From Streptococcaceae bacterium (lineage in GTDB: Bacteria; Bacillota; Bacilli; Lactobacillales; Streptococcaceae), in contig WREM01000016.1 of NCBI GenBank assembly GCA_009779335.1, positions 1 to 12,239 on the forward strand: 12,239 nt of DNA, in the 5' to 3' direction. This document shows, in pieces, positions 5,116-12,239 of this stretch (position 1 is the first letter of the stretch; every line of letters starts with the position of its first letter). The notes beneath the pieces were generated by a model. It made no database searches and was not told the DNA's origin. It saw nothing but the letters and a program-made list of their open reading frames with translations. The position numbers and the translations under genes are program-made.

Positions 5116-6630
5116 TTATTTAACTCCTTCTTCTATTTTTTTCCCTTTACGTAGGAAGAATGATAGGATAAATCCGATAATGGCTACGGCAAGTCCAATA
5201 GCAAATGAAGCATGGTATCCATCTAACATGGCATTAACCATTTTTGATAATCCTTCAATTGGATTTGATTTAATAAATTCAGATGAAGGTTGAGAATTAT
5301 TGATGATGTTTTGTGTAACAGAAGCCAACAGTGCAACGACAATAGCAGAAGCAATTTGACGTGCTGTATTATTTGCAGCTGTTCCATGGGCTGACTCTTC
5401 ACGAGGCAAAGCATTCATGGCTGAGGCTGTCAATGGCATAAATACCATGGCGATACCAAACATACGTAATCCATATACAACGGTAATGAAGTGATCAGGA
5501 GTAGATGAAGTAAGGAATAGGAAAGGAACAGTTCCCAAGGTCAATATGGCAAATCCAATGATACCTAAGCGACGTGCCCCTACCTTATCATAGGCTGCAC
5601 CTGCAAGTGGACTAACCAACCCCATCATAAGAGCTCCCGGTAAAAGAGTTAATCCTGAATTCAATGGAGAAAGCCCATGTACATTTTGCATATATAGAGG
5701 AAGCATCATCTCAATTCCCATCATCGCCATCATCGCCAAAGACATGATGAGTGTTGTGAGTGCGAATTGTTTATTCATAAAGACTTTAACATCCAAGAAT
5801 GGCTGTTCAAGCTTGAATTGACGCCATACGAAGAAGATGATAATGATGAGTCCAAGAACAATCGGTAAGATAACTGTATCAAATTTTCCCCAACCATCAG
5901 TCGCTACGTTTGTGAATCCCCAGAGGAATGCACCAAATCCGATAAGTGAGCTAACTAGAGATAAGAAATCCAGTTTGATTTCTTTATTTGGGACAATATC
6001 ACGCATGAAGAAAATCATGAGTATCCAGCAAATTCCGACAACAATCAATGGCAATAAGAAAATGGTACGCCATGATGATGATAATGTAACTCCTAAAATC
6101 ACATGAGTCTTATCTAAAATCCATCCTGCGTAAGTTGGCCCAATGGCAGGAGAGAGACCAATAACTAATCCCATTAATCCCATGACCGCACCCATTTGCT
6201 TAGGTGAAAACATATTAACCATAACCACTTGCATAAGAGGCATAGAAATTCCTACGGCGATGGCTTGTAAAATACGCCCAATGATGAAAATCCACCAGTT
6301 AGATGTAGGTGCTGAGAAAGCGGTAAATAGTCCCGCAAGCATCACTGCATAAGCAATGATATAAAGCCAGCGTGTAGGGAATTTAGTTGCCAAGTAAGCT
6401 GATACAGGAATCATAATTCCGTTGGCAAGCAAGAACCATGTATTGGCTTGTTGAGCGGTTGATAAGTCGATATTAAAATCTGTCATCAAGGTAGGCAAGG
6501 CCGTACCTAGAGAGGTTTGCATGAGCATCCCTCCAAATGTAGCAATCAAGATAAGTGCGACAACCGCAATACGATTGACTGGTTTGCCGTGTATATCTAA
6601 TGCTTGTTTATTTTCTATTTCTTCAGTCAT
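5116..6630 (-). CDS. MFS multidrug exporter, DHA2 (EmrB/QacA/LmrB-like) family
   Basis: A 504-residue integral membrane protein with a hydrophobicity pattern fitting 14 transmembrane helices, the DHA2 form of proton-driven drug exporters. Visible family marks: GTALPTLMTDF in helix 1, GRILQAIAVG (motif B, Arg119), the antiporter motif C GLSPAIGPTYAG (158-169) and a motif-A-like GAAYDKVGARRLG between the halves. In helix 1 the usual acidic residue of DHA2 pumps is Gln (LMQTS), as in LmrB-type lactococcal pumps. The ATG overlaps the marR stop by one base (TAATG), and a strong AGGAGGAG lies about 10 nt upstream inside marR. Linkage to marR and DUF4811 supports a repressed efflux system. The substrate cannot be predicted. 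Confidence 0.9.
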   Translation of the reverse strand: MTEEIENKQALDIHGKPVNRIAVVALILIATFGGMLMQTSLGTALPTLMTDFNIDLSTAQQANTWFLLANGIMIPVSAYLATKFPTRWLYIIAYAVMLAGLFTAFSAPTSNWWIFIIGRILQAIAVGISMPLMQVVMVNMFSPKQMGAVMGLMGLVIGLSPAIGPTYAGWILDKTHVILGVTLSSSWRTIFLLPLIVVGICWILMIFFMRDIVPNKEIKLDFLSLVSSLIGFGAFLWGFTNVATDGWGKFDTVILPIVLGLIIIIFFVWRQFKLEQPFLDVKVFMNKQFALTTLIMSLAMMAMMGIEMMLPLYMQNVHGLSPLNSGLTLLPGALMMGLVSPLAGAAYDKVGARRLGIIGFAILTLGTVPFLFLTSSTPDHFITVVYGLRMFGIAMVFMPLTASAMNALPREESAHGTAANNTARQIASAIVVALLASVTQNIINNSQPSSEFIKSNPIEGLSKMVNAMLDGYHASFAIGLAVAIIGFILSFFLRKGKKIEEGVK

Positions 6631-7076
6631 TATTTATTTGACTCCTCCTCTATTTGTTTTGAACCTATTTCAAAGAATAGTTGAAAATTTTCAAGAAAAC
6701 TTTCAGCACGTTGTTCTCCCATTTTCTCAAGGATATGGGCAACATAATGAAGAGCTTTCTCTTTGTGTTTTTTCGCTTCAGTTCGTCCTTTGTCCGTTAC
6801 TGCAACAAGAATTTTACGTCGATCATTATGCGATATTTCACGAGTGATCAATCCTTTTTCTTCCAACTTATTCAGGATAGCAGCAATACGAGCTGTAGAC
6901 ATGTCTGCGTATTTTGCAATTTCGTTGGGCAAAGTAGGCTGTCCTGTACATTTGTGCAAGTACATCAGCACCAAAATCTCCCCCTGCGAAAAACGTCCCA
7001 TCTGCTCTGCCATTTTTGACTTATTAAAGTGCTTTGCAGCAACCATAAAGTCTTCTGCGGCTTTTCGATAATCCAT
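6630..7076 (-). CDS. MarR-family transcriptional repressor of the efflux operon
   Basis: A 148-residue dimeric winged-helix regulator. The reading head is LPNEIAKYADMSTARIAAILNKLEEKGLI (about 49-77) and the wing carries the family-typical DRR (85-87) followed by KILVAVTDKGR. The ATG at 7074-7076 is chosen because AAAGGAG stands 6 nt before it. The in-frame ATG at 7116-7118, which would add 14 residues, falls on the predicted transcription start and has no ribosome site. First gene of an operon with the MFS pump and the DUF4811 gene. Three palindromic boxes over its promoter point to autorepression, relieved when an unknown ligand binds. Cys43 is the only cysteine and sits just before the reading head, so oxidant sensing is possible but unsupported. 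Confidence 0.9.
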   Translation of the reverse strand: MDYRKAAEDFMVAAKHFNKSKMAEQMGRFSQGEILVLMYLHKCTGQPTLPNEIAKYADMSTARIAAILNKLEEKGLITREISHNDRRKILVAVTDKGRTEAKKHKEKALHYVAHILEKMGEQRAESFLENFQLFFEIGSKQIEEESNK

Positions 7077-7096
7077 TTCTCTCCTTTCTTTGAAAT

Positions 7097-7139
7097 TAAT
7101 AGTATTATTAACTAACACTATTAGATTATAATACTATTA
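7097..7139. promoter_or_regulatory. Triple MarR operator: three TAATANTATTA boxes at 16-bp spacing
   Basis: Three 11-bp palindromes lie at 7097-7107 (TAATAGTATTA), 7113-7123 (TAACACTATTA, one mismatch) and 7129-7139 (TAATACTATTA). Their starts are exactly 16 bp apart. The rightmost overlaps the -10/spacer region, the middle one the RNA start and the leftmost the untranslated leader, so occupancy should block transcription. Assignment to the adjacent MarR protein is inferred from position. Confidence 0.7.
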
Positions 7140-7153
7140 TTTATTTCTGTCAA
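7125..7153 (-). promoter_or_regulatory. Consensus promoter of the marR-MFS-DUF4811 operon
   Basis: On the - strand: TTGACA (7148-7153), a 17-bp spacer and TATAAT (7125-7130). Both hexamers and the spacing are perfect, so the unrepressed operon should be strongly expressed. The RNA start is expected near 7118. Confidence 0.88.
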
Positions 7154-7170
7154 GAGTAAAAATTCAAAAC

Positions 7171-7194
7171 AAAAAACTGCTTTCGCAATTTTTT
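7171..7194 (-). terminator. gyrB intrinsic terminator
   Basis: A 10-bp stem (arms 7171-7180 and 7185-7194, one G-U pair) is closed by a GAAA loop and ends in six U, followed by GUUUUG. The gyrB stop codon (7193-7195) lies in the 5' arm. Confidence 0.8.
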
Positions 7195-9172
7195 ATATAT
7201 CAATAGTTGAATATTGTGCATTGGCTTCAATAAATTCACGGCGTGGCTCTACTCGGTCTCCCATGAGCATATCAAAGACTTTATCTGCTTCTGCTGCATC
7301 TTCAACTGAAACTCGTGCCATAAGACGACGTTCAGGATCCATGGTCGTTTCCCAAAGTTGATGATCATCCATTTCTCCAAGCCCTTTATAGCGTTGGACC
7401 GTAGGTTTTGAACGCCCTTGTGACCATTTTTCAATGGCTTCAGCTAATTCTTGCTCTTGATTTTCTCCCGGTTGGATATATTCTTTAATTTCTGAACCGA
7501 CTTTGACTCCATAAATAGGTGGTTGTGCAATGTATACATACCCCGCTTCAACTACTGGACGCATATAACGATAGAAGAGAGTCAAGAGTAGGGTACGGAT
7601 ATGAGCACCATCGACATCGGCATCTGTCATGATGACAAGTTTATGATAGCGGGCTTTCTCAAGGTCATAATCCCCACCAAATCCAGTACCCATCGCTGTA
7701 AATAGTGAGCGAATTTCTTCATTAGCTAAAATCTTATCCATAGTCGCTTTTTCAACATTAAGAATTTTACCACGAATAGGTAGAATAGCTTGAAATTCAC
7801 GGTTACGTCCTGATTTAGCCGATCCTCCTGCTGAATCTCCTTCGACAATGAAGAGTTCTGTTTGTTTAGGGTCATTAGACGAGCAATCAGCCAATTTACC
7901 AGGGAGATTAGAAATTTCAAGCCCTGATTTTTTACGTGTCACTTCACGTGCACGCTTGGCTGCAATACGAGCTTTACTTGCCAATATTCCTTTTTCAACC
8001 ACTTTACGTGCGACTTGTGGATTTTCAAGCATAAAGGTTTGCAAAGCATCAGAGAAAAGTTTATTAACAATACCTGTTACTTCACTGTTCCCTAGTTTGG
8101 TTTTTGTTTGCCCCTCAAATTGAGGATCTGGATGCTTGATGGAAATGACTGCTGTCAATCCTTCACGCACATCATCTCCTGTCAGATTTTCTTCATTTTC
8201 TTTGAGGAGTTTATTGGTCTTGGCATAGTTGTTAATGACACGAGTCAATGCTGTACGGAAGCCTTGCTCATGTGTCCCACCCTCATGAGTATTGATGTTA
8301 TTCGCAAAGGACATCACTGCAGAGTGATAGGAGCTTGTATATTGCATGGCTACTTCTACTGCGATACCGTCCATTTCGCCTTCAGTGAAAATAGGCATAT
8401 CAAAGATAACTTCCTTATTTTCATTGATATAGCTTACATACGAGCCAATCCCACCTTCATAATGGAATTCCTCATGGTTAGCTTCCATTCCCTCACGCTT
8501 ATCTGTGATAGAAATACGGAGTCCACGATTAAGGAAAGCCAATTCACGCACACGGGTAACAAGCTTATTATAATCATATTCTACTGTTTCAGTAAAAATT
8601 TCAGGATCTGGGGTAAAGTGAACGGTTGTTCCACGTTTGTCTGTCTCTCCAATAATCGCTAAATCATCTCCGACTATTCCACGGCGATATTCTTGAAAAT
8701 ATTTTTGACCATCTTTATGAACGGTAACATCAAGTTGAACCGATAGAGCATTAACTACAGATGAACCTACACCATGTAATCCACCAGAAACCTTGTATCC
8801 GCCTCCACCAAATTTACCTCCAGCGTGAAGCACAGTAAAGACTGTCTCAACGGCAGGACGTCCTGTTTTTTCTTGAATATCTACAGGAATTCCACGCCCG
8901 TCATCAATAACAGTGATAGAATTATCGGGTTCAATAAATACTTGGATAAGATCAGCATATCCTGCCAATGCTTCGTCAATAGAATTATCTACAATTTCCC
9001 ATACCAAATGATGAAGACCTTCTTTAGAGGTTGAACCAATATACATCCCGGGACGCATACGAACCGCTTCAAGACCTTCTAATACTTGGATTTGACTGGC
9101 GTCATAATCTCCTGCATGGTCTTCCATTTGATTTTTTATTTCTTCGTTGTTTTCAGTCAAAATATTACTCAT
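7193..9172 (-). CDS. gyrB: DNA gyrase subunit B
   Basis: The ATPase subunit of DNA gyrase, which with GyrA introduces negative supercoils. The 659 residues are full length for the short Gram-positive type. The GHKL ATPase domain shows EIVDNSIDEA (catalytic Glu59, Asn63), DDGRGIP (90-96) and the lid GGGGYKVSGGLHGVG (122-136). The TOPRIM domain shows EGDSAGG (Glu444) and DADVDG (517-522), and the C-terminal QRYKGLGEM is complete. The resistance-region EGD and GRNREF residues look wild type for streptococci. There is a roughly 15-residue N-terminal extension before the conserved DASQIQVLEGL. The first ATG is kept because no better-placed start has a ribosome site, although this one also lacks a clear one (AGAA only). 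It has its own promoter and terminator. gyrA is not nearby, as expected in this family. Confidence 0.98.
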   Translation of the reverse strand: MSNILTENNEEIKNQMEDHAGDYDASQIQVLEGLEAVRMRPGMYIGSTSKEGLHHLVWEIVDNSIDEALAGYADLIQVFIEPDNSITVIDDGRGIPVDIQEKTGRPAVETVFTVLHAGGKFGGGGYKVSGGLHGVGSSVVNALSVQLDVTVHKDGQKYFQEYRRGIVGDDLAIIGETDKRGTTVHFTPDPEIFTETVEYDYNKLVTRVRELAFLNRGLRISITDKREGMEANHEEFHYEGGIGSYVSYINENKEVIFDMPIFTEGEMDGIAVEVAMQYTSSYHSAVMSFANNINTHEGGTHEQGFRTALTRVINNYAKTNKLLKENEENLTGDDVREGLTAVISIKHPDPQFEGQTKTKLGNSEVTGIVNKLFSDALQTFMLENPQVARKVVEKGILASKARIAAKRAREVTRKKSGLEISNLPGKLADCSSNDPKQTELFIVEGDSAGGSAKSGRNREFQAILPIRGKILNVEKATMDKILANEEIRSLFTAMGTGFGGDYDLEKARYHKLVIMTDADVDGAHIRTLLLTLFYRYMRPVVEAGYVYIAQPPIYGVKVGSEIKEYIQPGENQEQELAEAIEKWSQGRSKPTVQRYKGLGEMDDHQLWETTMDPERRLMARVSVEDAAEADKVFDMLMGDRVEPRREFIEANAQYSTIDI

Positions 9173-9195
9173 TTCTATAGAATCTTATTATCCTA

Positions 9196-9204
9196 ATTAT
9201 ACCA
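9196..9204 (-). promoter_or_regulatory. gyrB extended -10 promoter
   Basis: TGGTATAAT on the - strand (hexamer 9196-9201) is an extended -10 element; no convincing -35 is seen at 16-18 bp. The implied leader to the gyrB ATG is only about 18 nt. Supercoiling-sensitive control would be usual for gyrB but no specific element is visible. Confidence 0.6.
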
Positions 9205-9235
9205 CAAAATCCTTATTTTTACCCGTTTTTCGTAC

Positions 9236-9265
9236 AAAACAAGCATCTGATTAGACGCTTGTTTT
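9236..9265 (-). terminator. Hairpin terminator of the rodA operon
   Basis: A 13-bp stem (arms 9236-9248 and 9253-9265, one G-T pair) with a 4-base loop. The TAA stop of the YwaF-like gene starts in the loop. The U-rich part is only the UUGUUUU of the stem, followed by GUACG, so termination may be partial and some reading into gyrB is possible. Confidence 0.6.
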
Positions 9266-9988
9266 ATGGGTTTTTTTAGCTTGGATAATTGCCCACGGTG
9301 TATATAACAATATCCATGCAATGATTAGCACTACTATAAGCCCTAGCAAATAAAAATTCCCGAAAATTTGATGGATAGGTTCTAATGGACTACCCGGTAC
9401 TGGCGTTTCCAAAAACCAGAAATTCGTTCCCCAAGCATGATTAAGCACCATACAAAGCGGTAACATGATGGCAACAAAGACTGCTGATCTCCAGAGAGCT
9501 TTCCATTGGGGTTGATAGTCTTTAGCAATTAATCGCATTAAGACATAGGTAATCATGAGAGTGTGAATAAGGAAGCTTTGCCAGACAAAAATATTTATAG
9601 CTGCATTGGTTACCCAATCAGGTGTCAGTATGGCTGCCACAGCTCCCCATAAAGTCAGAGCATACATCAGTTCCTTGGTCGTTTTGTTCTCAATAAAGGC
9701 ATCACCTAAAATGATGAAAATTCCCATTCCACATAGATGGAACGGCAAATCTCCATAATCAAATTGACCTGTTACAATGAGAAAAATATCTTTAATAATT
9801 TCAAGTGAGACAATAGTCACAGCCACGTATTTTCTAATTTTATCTCGTTTATTTATATATTTAAGATAAAGACGAATGATGAAAATTGCAATAATAGCTA
9901 GTATGTCAAGGAAAAGAAAGTGCGTGGGGGTGAACATTCCAAACCCCGGTCCTTTTGCTCTTGCATTAGCAATCCAAAATGAATTCAT
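9251..9988 (-). CDS. YwaF/TMEM164-like integral membrane protein (TIGR02206 type)
   Basis: A 245-residue polytopic protein with about 6-7 hydrophobic segments and a basic cytoplasmic-looking tail (AKKTHKTSV). The family mark LPFHLCGM (81-88; His84, Cys86) sits at the start of a membrane helix, with TPDW (122-125), a membrane His142 and NHAWGTNFWFL (183-193) also recognisable. These match bacterial YwaF proteins grouped with eukaryotic TMEM164, for which an acyltransferase activity depending on a cysteine has been described; whether bacterial members do this is unknown. Its ATG follows the HAD stop by one base (TAATATG) with AAAGGA about 11 nt upstream, so it belongs to the rodA operon. A role in envelope lipid or wall metabolism is only suggested by that linkage. 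Confidence 0.75.
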   Translation of the reverse strand: MNSFWIANARAKGPGFGMFTPTHFLFLDILAIIAIFIIRLYLKYINKRDKIRKYVAVTIVSLEIIKDIFLIVTGQFDYGDLPFHLCGMGIFIILGDAFIENKTTKELMYALTLWGAVAAILTPDWVTNAAINIFVWQSFLIHTLMITYVLMRLIAKDYQPQWKALWRSAVFVAIMLPLCMVLNHAWGTNFWFLETPVPGSPLEPIHQIFGNFYLLGLIVVLIIAWILLYTPWAIIQAKKTHKTSV

Positions 9989-9989
9989 A

Positions 9990-10586
9990 TTATAATAATT
10001 CCTTTAAGTTTTTAATGTTTTGATTGGCTTTTTCTGATGTAAGCTGGCTGTCAAAGAAGATGGTCTGCACGCCTGCAGAATTTCCAGCCTCAACATCAAT
10101 CTCTCGATCTCCAACCATGGCTGTCTGATTGAGTTCTAGCTTATATTTATTGATTAGATATTGGATTGAATCTGGTGCAGGCTTACGTGAGAAGCCATTG
10201 TCAGAAGTTACTATCTCTGTGAAATATTGGCTGATTCCTGCTTTTTTCAAAATATCCAATACCTGATTGTTGCGATGAGAAATCATATAGTTACTCCTCC
10301 CATTATCAACAATGACCTGTAAGACTTCCTTAGCTCCATCAAAAAGCAATGGCTTTTCTAACTCCTTGGCTTCTAACTCTCGATATAAAGTAAGAAAATC
10401 AGGAATATCTCTGGCGTATTTATCAATAGCATAGTCCGTTGATATTTTTAGAGCTTGATAAGCTTGATCATGTAATATCACTCGCTCCCTAGCCTGCCAA
10501 AGTGCTGCAGCGAAGGCATGGCTGGAAGATTCATAGTTATCCAGTAAGGTCCCGCCCAAATCCCAAATATAATTTTTGTACATCAT
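9990..10586 (-). CDS. HAD-superfamily hydrolase, Gph-like, with DLGGT motif
   Basis: A 198-residue cytosolic phosphatase-type protein. Motif I is WDLGGTLLD (8-16): nucleophile Asp9 is present, but the residue two further on, normally the acid/base Asp (DxDGT), is Gly11. Motif II is Ser103 (MISHRNN), motif III Lys135 (RKPAPD) and motif IV GDREID (Asp160, Asp164). The alpha-helical cap at about 16-80 matches the phosphoglycolate phosphatase-like subgroup. The same DLGGT is, as I recall, found in the streptococcal proteins between rodA and gyrB, so this is not a new mutation. The start overlaps the rodA stop by one base (TAATG); a second ATG follows directly. No good ribosome site is seen, so translation probably depends on rodA. 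The substrate is unknown; annotation as phosphoglycolate phosphatase should be treated with care. Confidence 0.85.
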   Translation of the reverse strand: MMYKNYIWDLGGTLLDNYESSSHAFAAALWQARERVILHDQAYQALKISTDYAIDKYARDIPDFLTLYRELEAKELEKPLLFDGAKEVLQVIVDNGRSNYMISHRNNQVLDILKKAGISQYFTEIVTSDNGFSRKPAPDSIQYLINKYKLELNQTAMVGDREIDVEAGNSAGVQTIFFDSQLTSEKANQNIKNLKELL

Positions 10587-11875
10587 TATTTTTTATCTGT
10601 GTCTTTTTTCTTTTGCCTTTGTTTAGCTCTTTGGATACGTTTCTTAGCGAGTTTGTTCTTCATGTCTTGGTCTGTTGTAGCAAAATCAGGGAGTTGATTA
10701 TATTTCATGGATAAAACTAGGCCAATGGCGATAATATCTGCTATAAGTGCTGACCCCCCTTGAGAAACAAGGGGCAAAGGAATACCTGTCAATGGGACAA
10801 CACCAGCTGCTGCTCCAATATTTTCAAAAATATGGAAAAGGAACATCATGATTACGCCCGTTGAAATATAAATATAAAAGGCATTGTTAGATTTATAAGT
10901 TGCTCGAATCATACGATAAATCAAAAAGAAATACAAGATAACTAATAAAACTGAACCAACGAATCCAAAATCTTCTGCAATAACTGTAAATATCATATCT
11001 GATTCACGCACAGGTACAGGCACACTCACAACATTCAAGCCTTTCCCATATAGCCCACCTGAACCAATAGAAATTAGCGACAAGGCTTGCTGACGAGAAA
11101 ACCCCTGCATATAATCAAAGGGATGAAGCCAAGCGATGAACCGATTGATTTGATAATGACCAAAGGCACCACCAAGAAGCTTTTGTCCCCATGTTTGTGT
11201 AGTCAGATAGGTGATTCCTGCAAATAACCCTGCTCCCAATCCAAAAATCGGAAGCAAGAGTTTCCAAGAAATACCTGAAACAAAAAGCATCCCCAAGAAT
11301 ATAACACCAAACACCACAAATGTCCCGAAATCTTTTTGCAAAGCACTTAAGAATGCAATAGGAATCGTAACTAAAATCATTAATCCTAGGAGTTTCAAAT
11401 CCTCTATTAAATTACGTTCTTTTTGCAATTTTTGAAAACGGACAATCAACCATGAAAGCATTAAAATATAGGCAACTTTCATAAACTCAGAAGGTTGAAA
11501 AAGGTTGGTATCTCCGATAGCAATCCAGTTTTTTGCTCCTGTGGATGCGTACATACTGGGACTGTAAAATTGAAGAGGTAAAGCAAGAAGTAAAAGCCCT
11601 ATACCATAAAAAAGAGGAGTCGCCTGCCATAATACTTTAGAGTTTAGGTGCATGACAATAAAAGCAAGAATAATCCCTATCACTGCCCATGTTGCCTGCT
11701 GTGCCATCATTTGCTTCACTTGAGTGGGGTAGTCATGACTGAGTGCCACGTAAAGTGCATAAAAACCAATGATTATAATACTAATCGCTGGTAAAATTAA
11801 AGGATAATCAATCCGACTATCAAAAGTAAATCTATCTTTTTCTTGTTTATTATTCAATTTTTTATACCATATCAC
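10586..11875 (-). CDS. rodA: SEDS-family peptidoglycan glycosyltransferase RodA/FtsW
   Basis: A polytopic protein (429 residues, about 10 transmembrane helices) that polymerises lipid II with a class b penicillin-binding protein during peripheral wall growth. Family marks in order: ASTGAKNWIAIG (110-121), FQPSEFMK (126-133), LQKDFGT (179-185), VRESDMIFTVIAEDFG (289-304) with the presumed catalytic Asp293, and the signature TGIPLPLVSQGGSA (363-376). The tail after 400 is strongly basic (KKRIQRAKQRQKKK). Position before the HAD gene and gyrB favours RodA over FtsW. The start is uncertain: GTG at 11873-11875 gives the listed length but has no ribosome site, and a TTG six codons later is the other option; the conserved part (SRIDYPLILPA) is included either way. 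Confidence 0.92.
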   Translation of the reverse strand: MIWYKKLNNKQEKDRFTFDSRIDYPLILPAISIIIIGFYALYVALSHDYPTQVKQMMAQQATWAVIGIILAFIVMHLNSKVLWQATPLFYGIGLLLLALPLQFYSPSMYASTGAKNWIAIGDTNLFQPSEFMKVAYILMLSWLIVRFQKLQKERNLIEDLKLLGLMILVTIPIAFLSALQKDFGTFVVFGVIFLGMLFVSGISWKLLLPIFGLGAGLFAGITYLTTQTWGQKLLGGAFGHYQINRFIAWLHPFDYMQGFSRQQALSLISIGSGGLYGKGLNVVSVPVPVRESDMIFTVIAEDFGFVGSVLLVILYFFLIYRMIRATYKSNNAFYIYISTGVIMMFLFHIFENIGAAAGVVPLTGIPLPLVSQGGSALIADIIAIGLVLSMKYNQLPDFATTDQDMKNKLAKKRIQRAKQRQKKKDTDKK

Positions 11876-11924
11876 ATAGAAGTTTGATTAAAAATCTAGA
11901 AATTTTCAACCTATTTATTGTCTT

Positions 11925-11953
11925 ATTATACCTTTTATTGTCAAAAGTAACAA
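11925..11953 (-). promoter_or_regulatory. Promoter of the rodA-HAD-ywaF operon
   Basis: On the - strand: -35 TTGTTA (11948-11953), a 17-bp spacer and -10 TATAAT (11925-11930). A TTGACA also occurs inside the spacer but is only 8 bp from the -10, too close to serve it. The predicted leader is about 43 nt. Confidence 0.65.
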
Positions 11954-11954
11954 T

Positions 11955-11977
11955 AAAAAAACAGCCTTACTGTTTTT
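11955..11977 (-). terminator. Intrinsic terminator after the VTT-domain gene
   Basis: A perfect 8-bp stem (AAAAACAG, arms 11957-11964 and 11970-11977) with a 5-base loop is followed by U's (11955-11956 plus the stem). The preceding gene's TAA (11976-11978) is in the stem. Confidence 0.75.
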
Positions 11978-12239
11978 AGAATAGATGCCCTAGCCAATCG
12001 CCTCCAAAAATCAAAGCATAAGAATAAAGGAAAATCGGAAGAGGCTTACACAGAAGCATTGTCCATGTGAAGAATTTCCACGACATCTTTGTCTGACTAG
12101 CGATTAATACCAAAGCATCGTCTGGAGCAATAGGGGATAAAATCAGTAAGAGAAAGATAATATTAAATCTTTTTTGTCCTTTATCTAGCCACTTCATGTA
12201 TTTATTGTATGTTTTCTCCTTAACAAAGGTTTGTACCAA
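11976..12239 (-). CDS. VTT/SNARE-associated (DedA/TVP38-like) membrane protein, C-terminal part
   Basis: The last 87 or so residues of a gene cut by the window edge; the frame is open to the last base, where only a TTG stands, so the true start is outside. The segment KEKTYNKYMKWLDKGQKRFNII followed by LSPIAPDDALVLIAS matches the C-terminal half of VTT-domain proteins, where the Pro-Asp-Asp pattern follows a re-entrant region. A further hydrophobic helix contains CKPLPIFLYSYALIFGG. Bacterial members are linked to lipid transport and membrane homeostasis, but this subgroup has no firm substrate. It ends in its own terminator just before the rodA promoter, so it is a separate unit. Confidence 0.75.
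   Translation of the reverse strand: MVQTFVKEKTYNKYMKWLDKGQKRFNIIFLLLILSPIAPDDALVLIASQTKMSWKFFTWTMLLCKPLPIFLYSYALIFGGDWLGHLF

Noticed and set aside
7077..7118. Longer MarR form starting at ATG 7116-7118
   Set aside because: That ATG coincides with the predicted RNA start and an operator box and has no ribosome site, while the ATG at 7074-7076 has AAAGGAG at good spacing.
7830..7870. Possible quinolone-resistance change in GyrB
   Set aside because: EGDSAGG and the following GRNREF residues look like the usual streptococcal sequence; no resistance substitution is evident by eye.
8108..8662. 184-codon open frame on the + strand opposite gyrB
   Set aside because: It is antisense to the conserved GyrB ATPase/transducer domains, has no ribosome site and no recognisable protein features; a shadow of gyrB codons.
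1..12239. Mobile element, phage, CRISPR or defence system
   Set aside because: No transposase, integrase, repeat array, long terminal repeats or defence-type domains were found on either strand; the genes are conserved housekeeping and efflux functions.

Overview
The window is ordinary chromosomal core DNA of a low-GC Gram-positive coccus of the family Streptococcaceae, most likely Lactococcus or a close relative. Three things suggest this. The cell-division/topoisomerase neighbourhood reads rodA, then a Gph-like HAD phosphatase, then gyrB, as in streptococci. DeoB has 411 residues and, from memory, closely resembles the lactococcal protein. DeoD ends in a typical streptococcal C-terminus. 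No transposases, phage genes, CRISPR arrays, rRNA or tRNA genes are visible, and no gap without a gene exceeds about 150 bases.

Layout, left to right. (1) A PhoR/PnpS-type sensor histidine kinase on the + strand, cut by the left edge, converges on everything else, which is on the - strand. The two meet at a bidirectional terminator at 1104-1129. (2) A GntR/HutC-family regulator resembling NagR/YvoA (1128-1832) has its own promoter and an operator-like site. (3) A nucleoside-salvage operon, deoB then arsC-deoD (4279 down to 1913), where the thioredoxin-type arsenate reductase is joined in frame to purine nucleoside phosphorylase. (4) A probable drug-efflux operon, marR, a 14-TM MFS transporter and a DUF4811 protein (7076 down to 4368), is read from a consensus promoter. 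That promoter is covered by three 11-bp palindromic boxes spaced exactly 16 bp. (5) gyrB is a single-gene unit. (6) The operon rodA, HAD phosphatase, YwaF/TMEM164-like membrane protein (11875 down to 9251) has stop-start junctions of -1 and +1 nt. (7) The C-terminal part of a VTT/SNARE-associated (DedA/TVP38-like) membrane protein is cut by the right edge.

The organisation is very compact. Several stop codons lie inside or touch terminator hairpins, and two promoters overlap the terminator of the upstream unit. Each unit is plausibly autonomous: nucleoside breakdown (DeoD cleaves purine nucleosides, DeoB converts the pentose-1-phosphate to the 5-phosphate), self-repressed efflux, and elongation-type cell-wall synthesis.

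The most unusual item is the arsC-deoD junction. A 7-base A run in the arsC reading frame sets the frame so that the ORF passes without a stop through the preserved deoD ribosome binding site and into DeoD. One base more or fewer would restore an ordinary separate arsC. It could be a true bifunctional protein, a dual-start gene, a slippage site or an assembly error.
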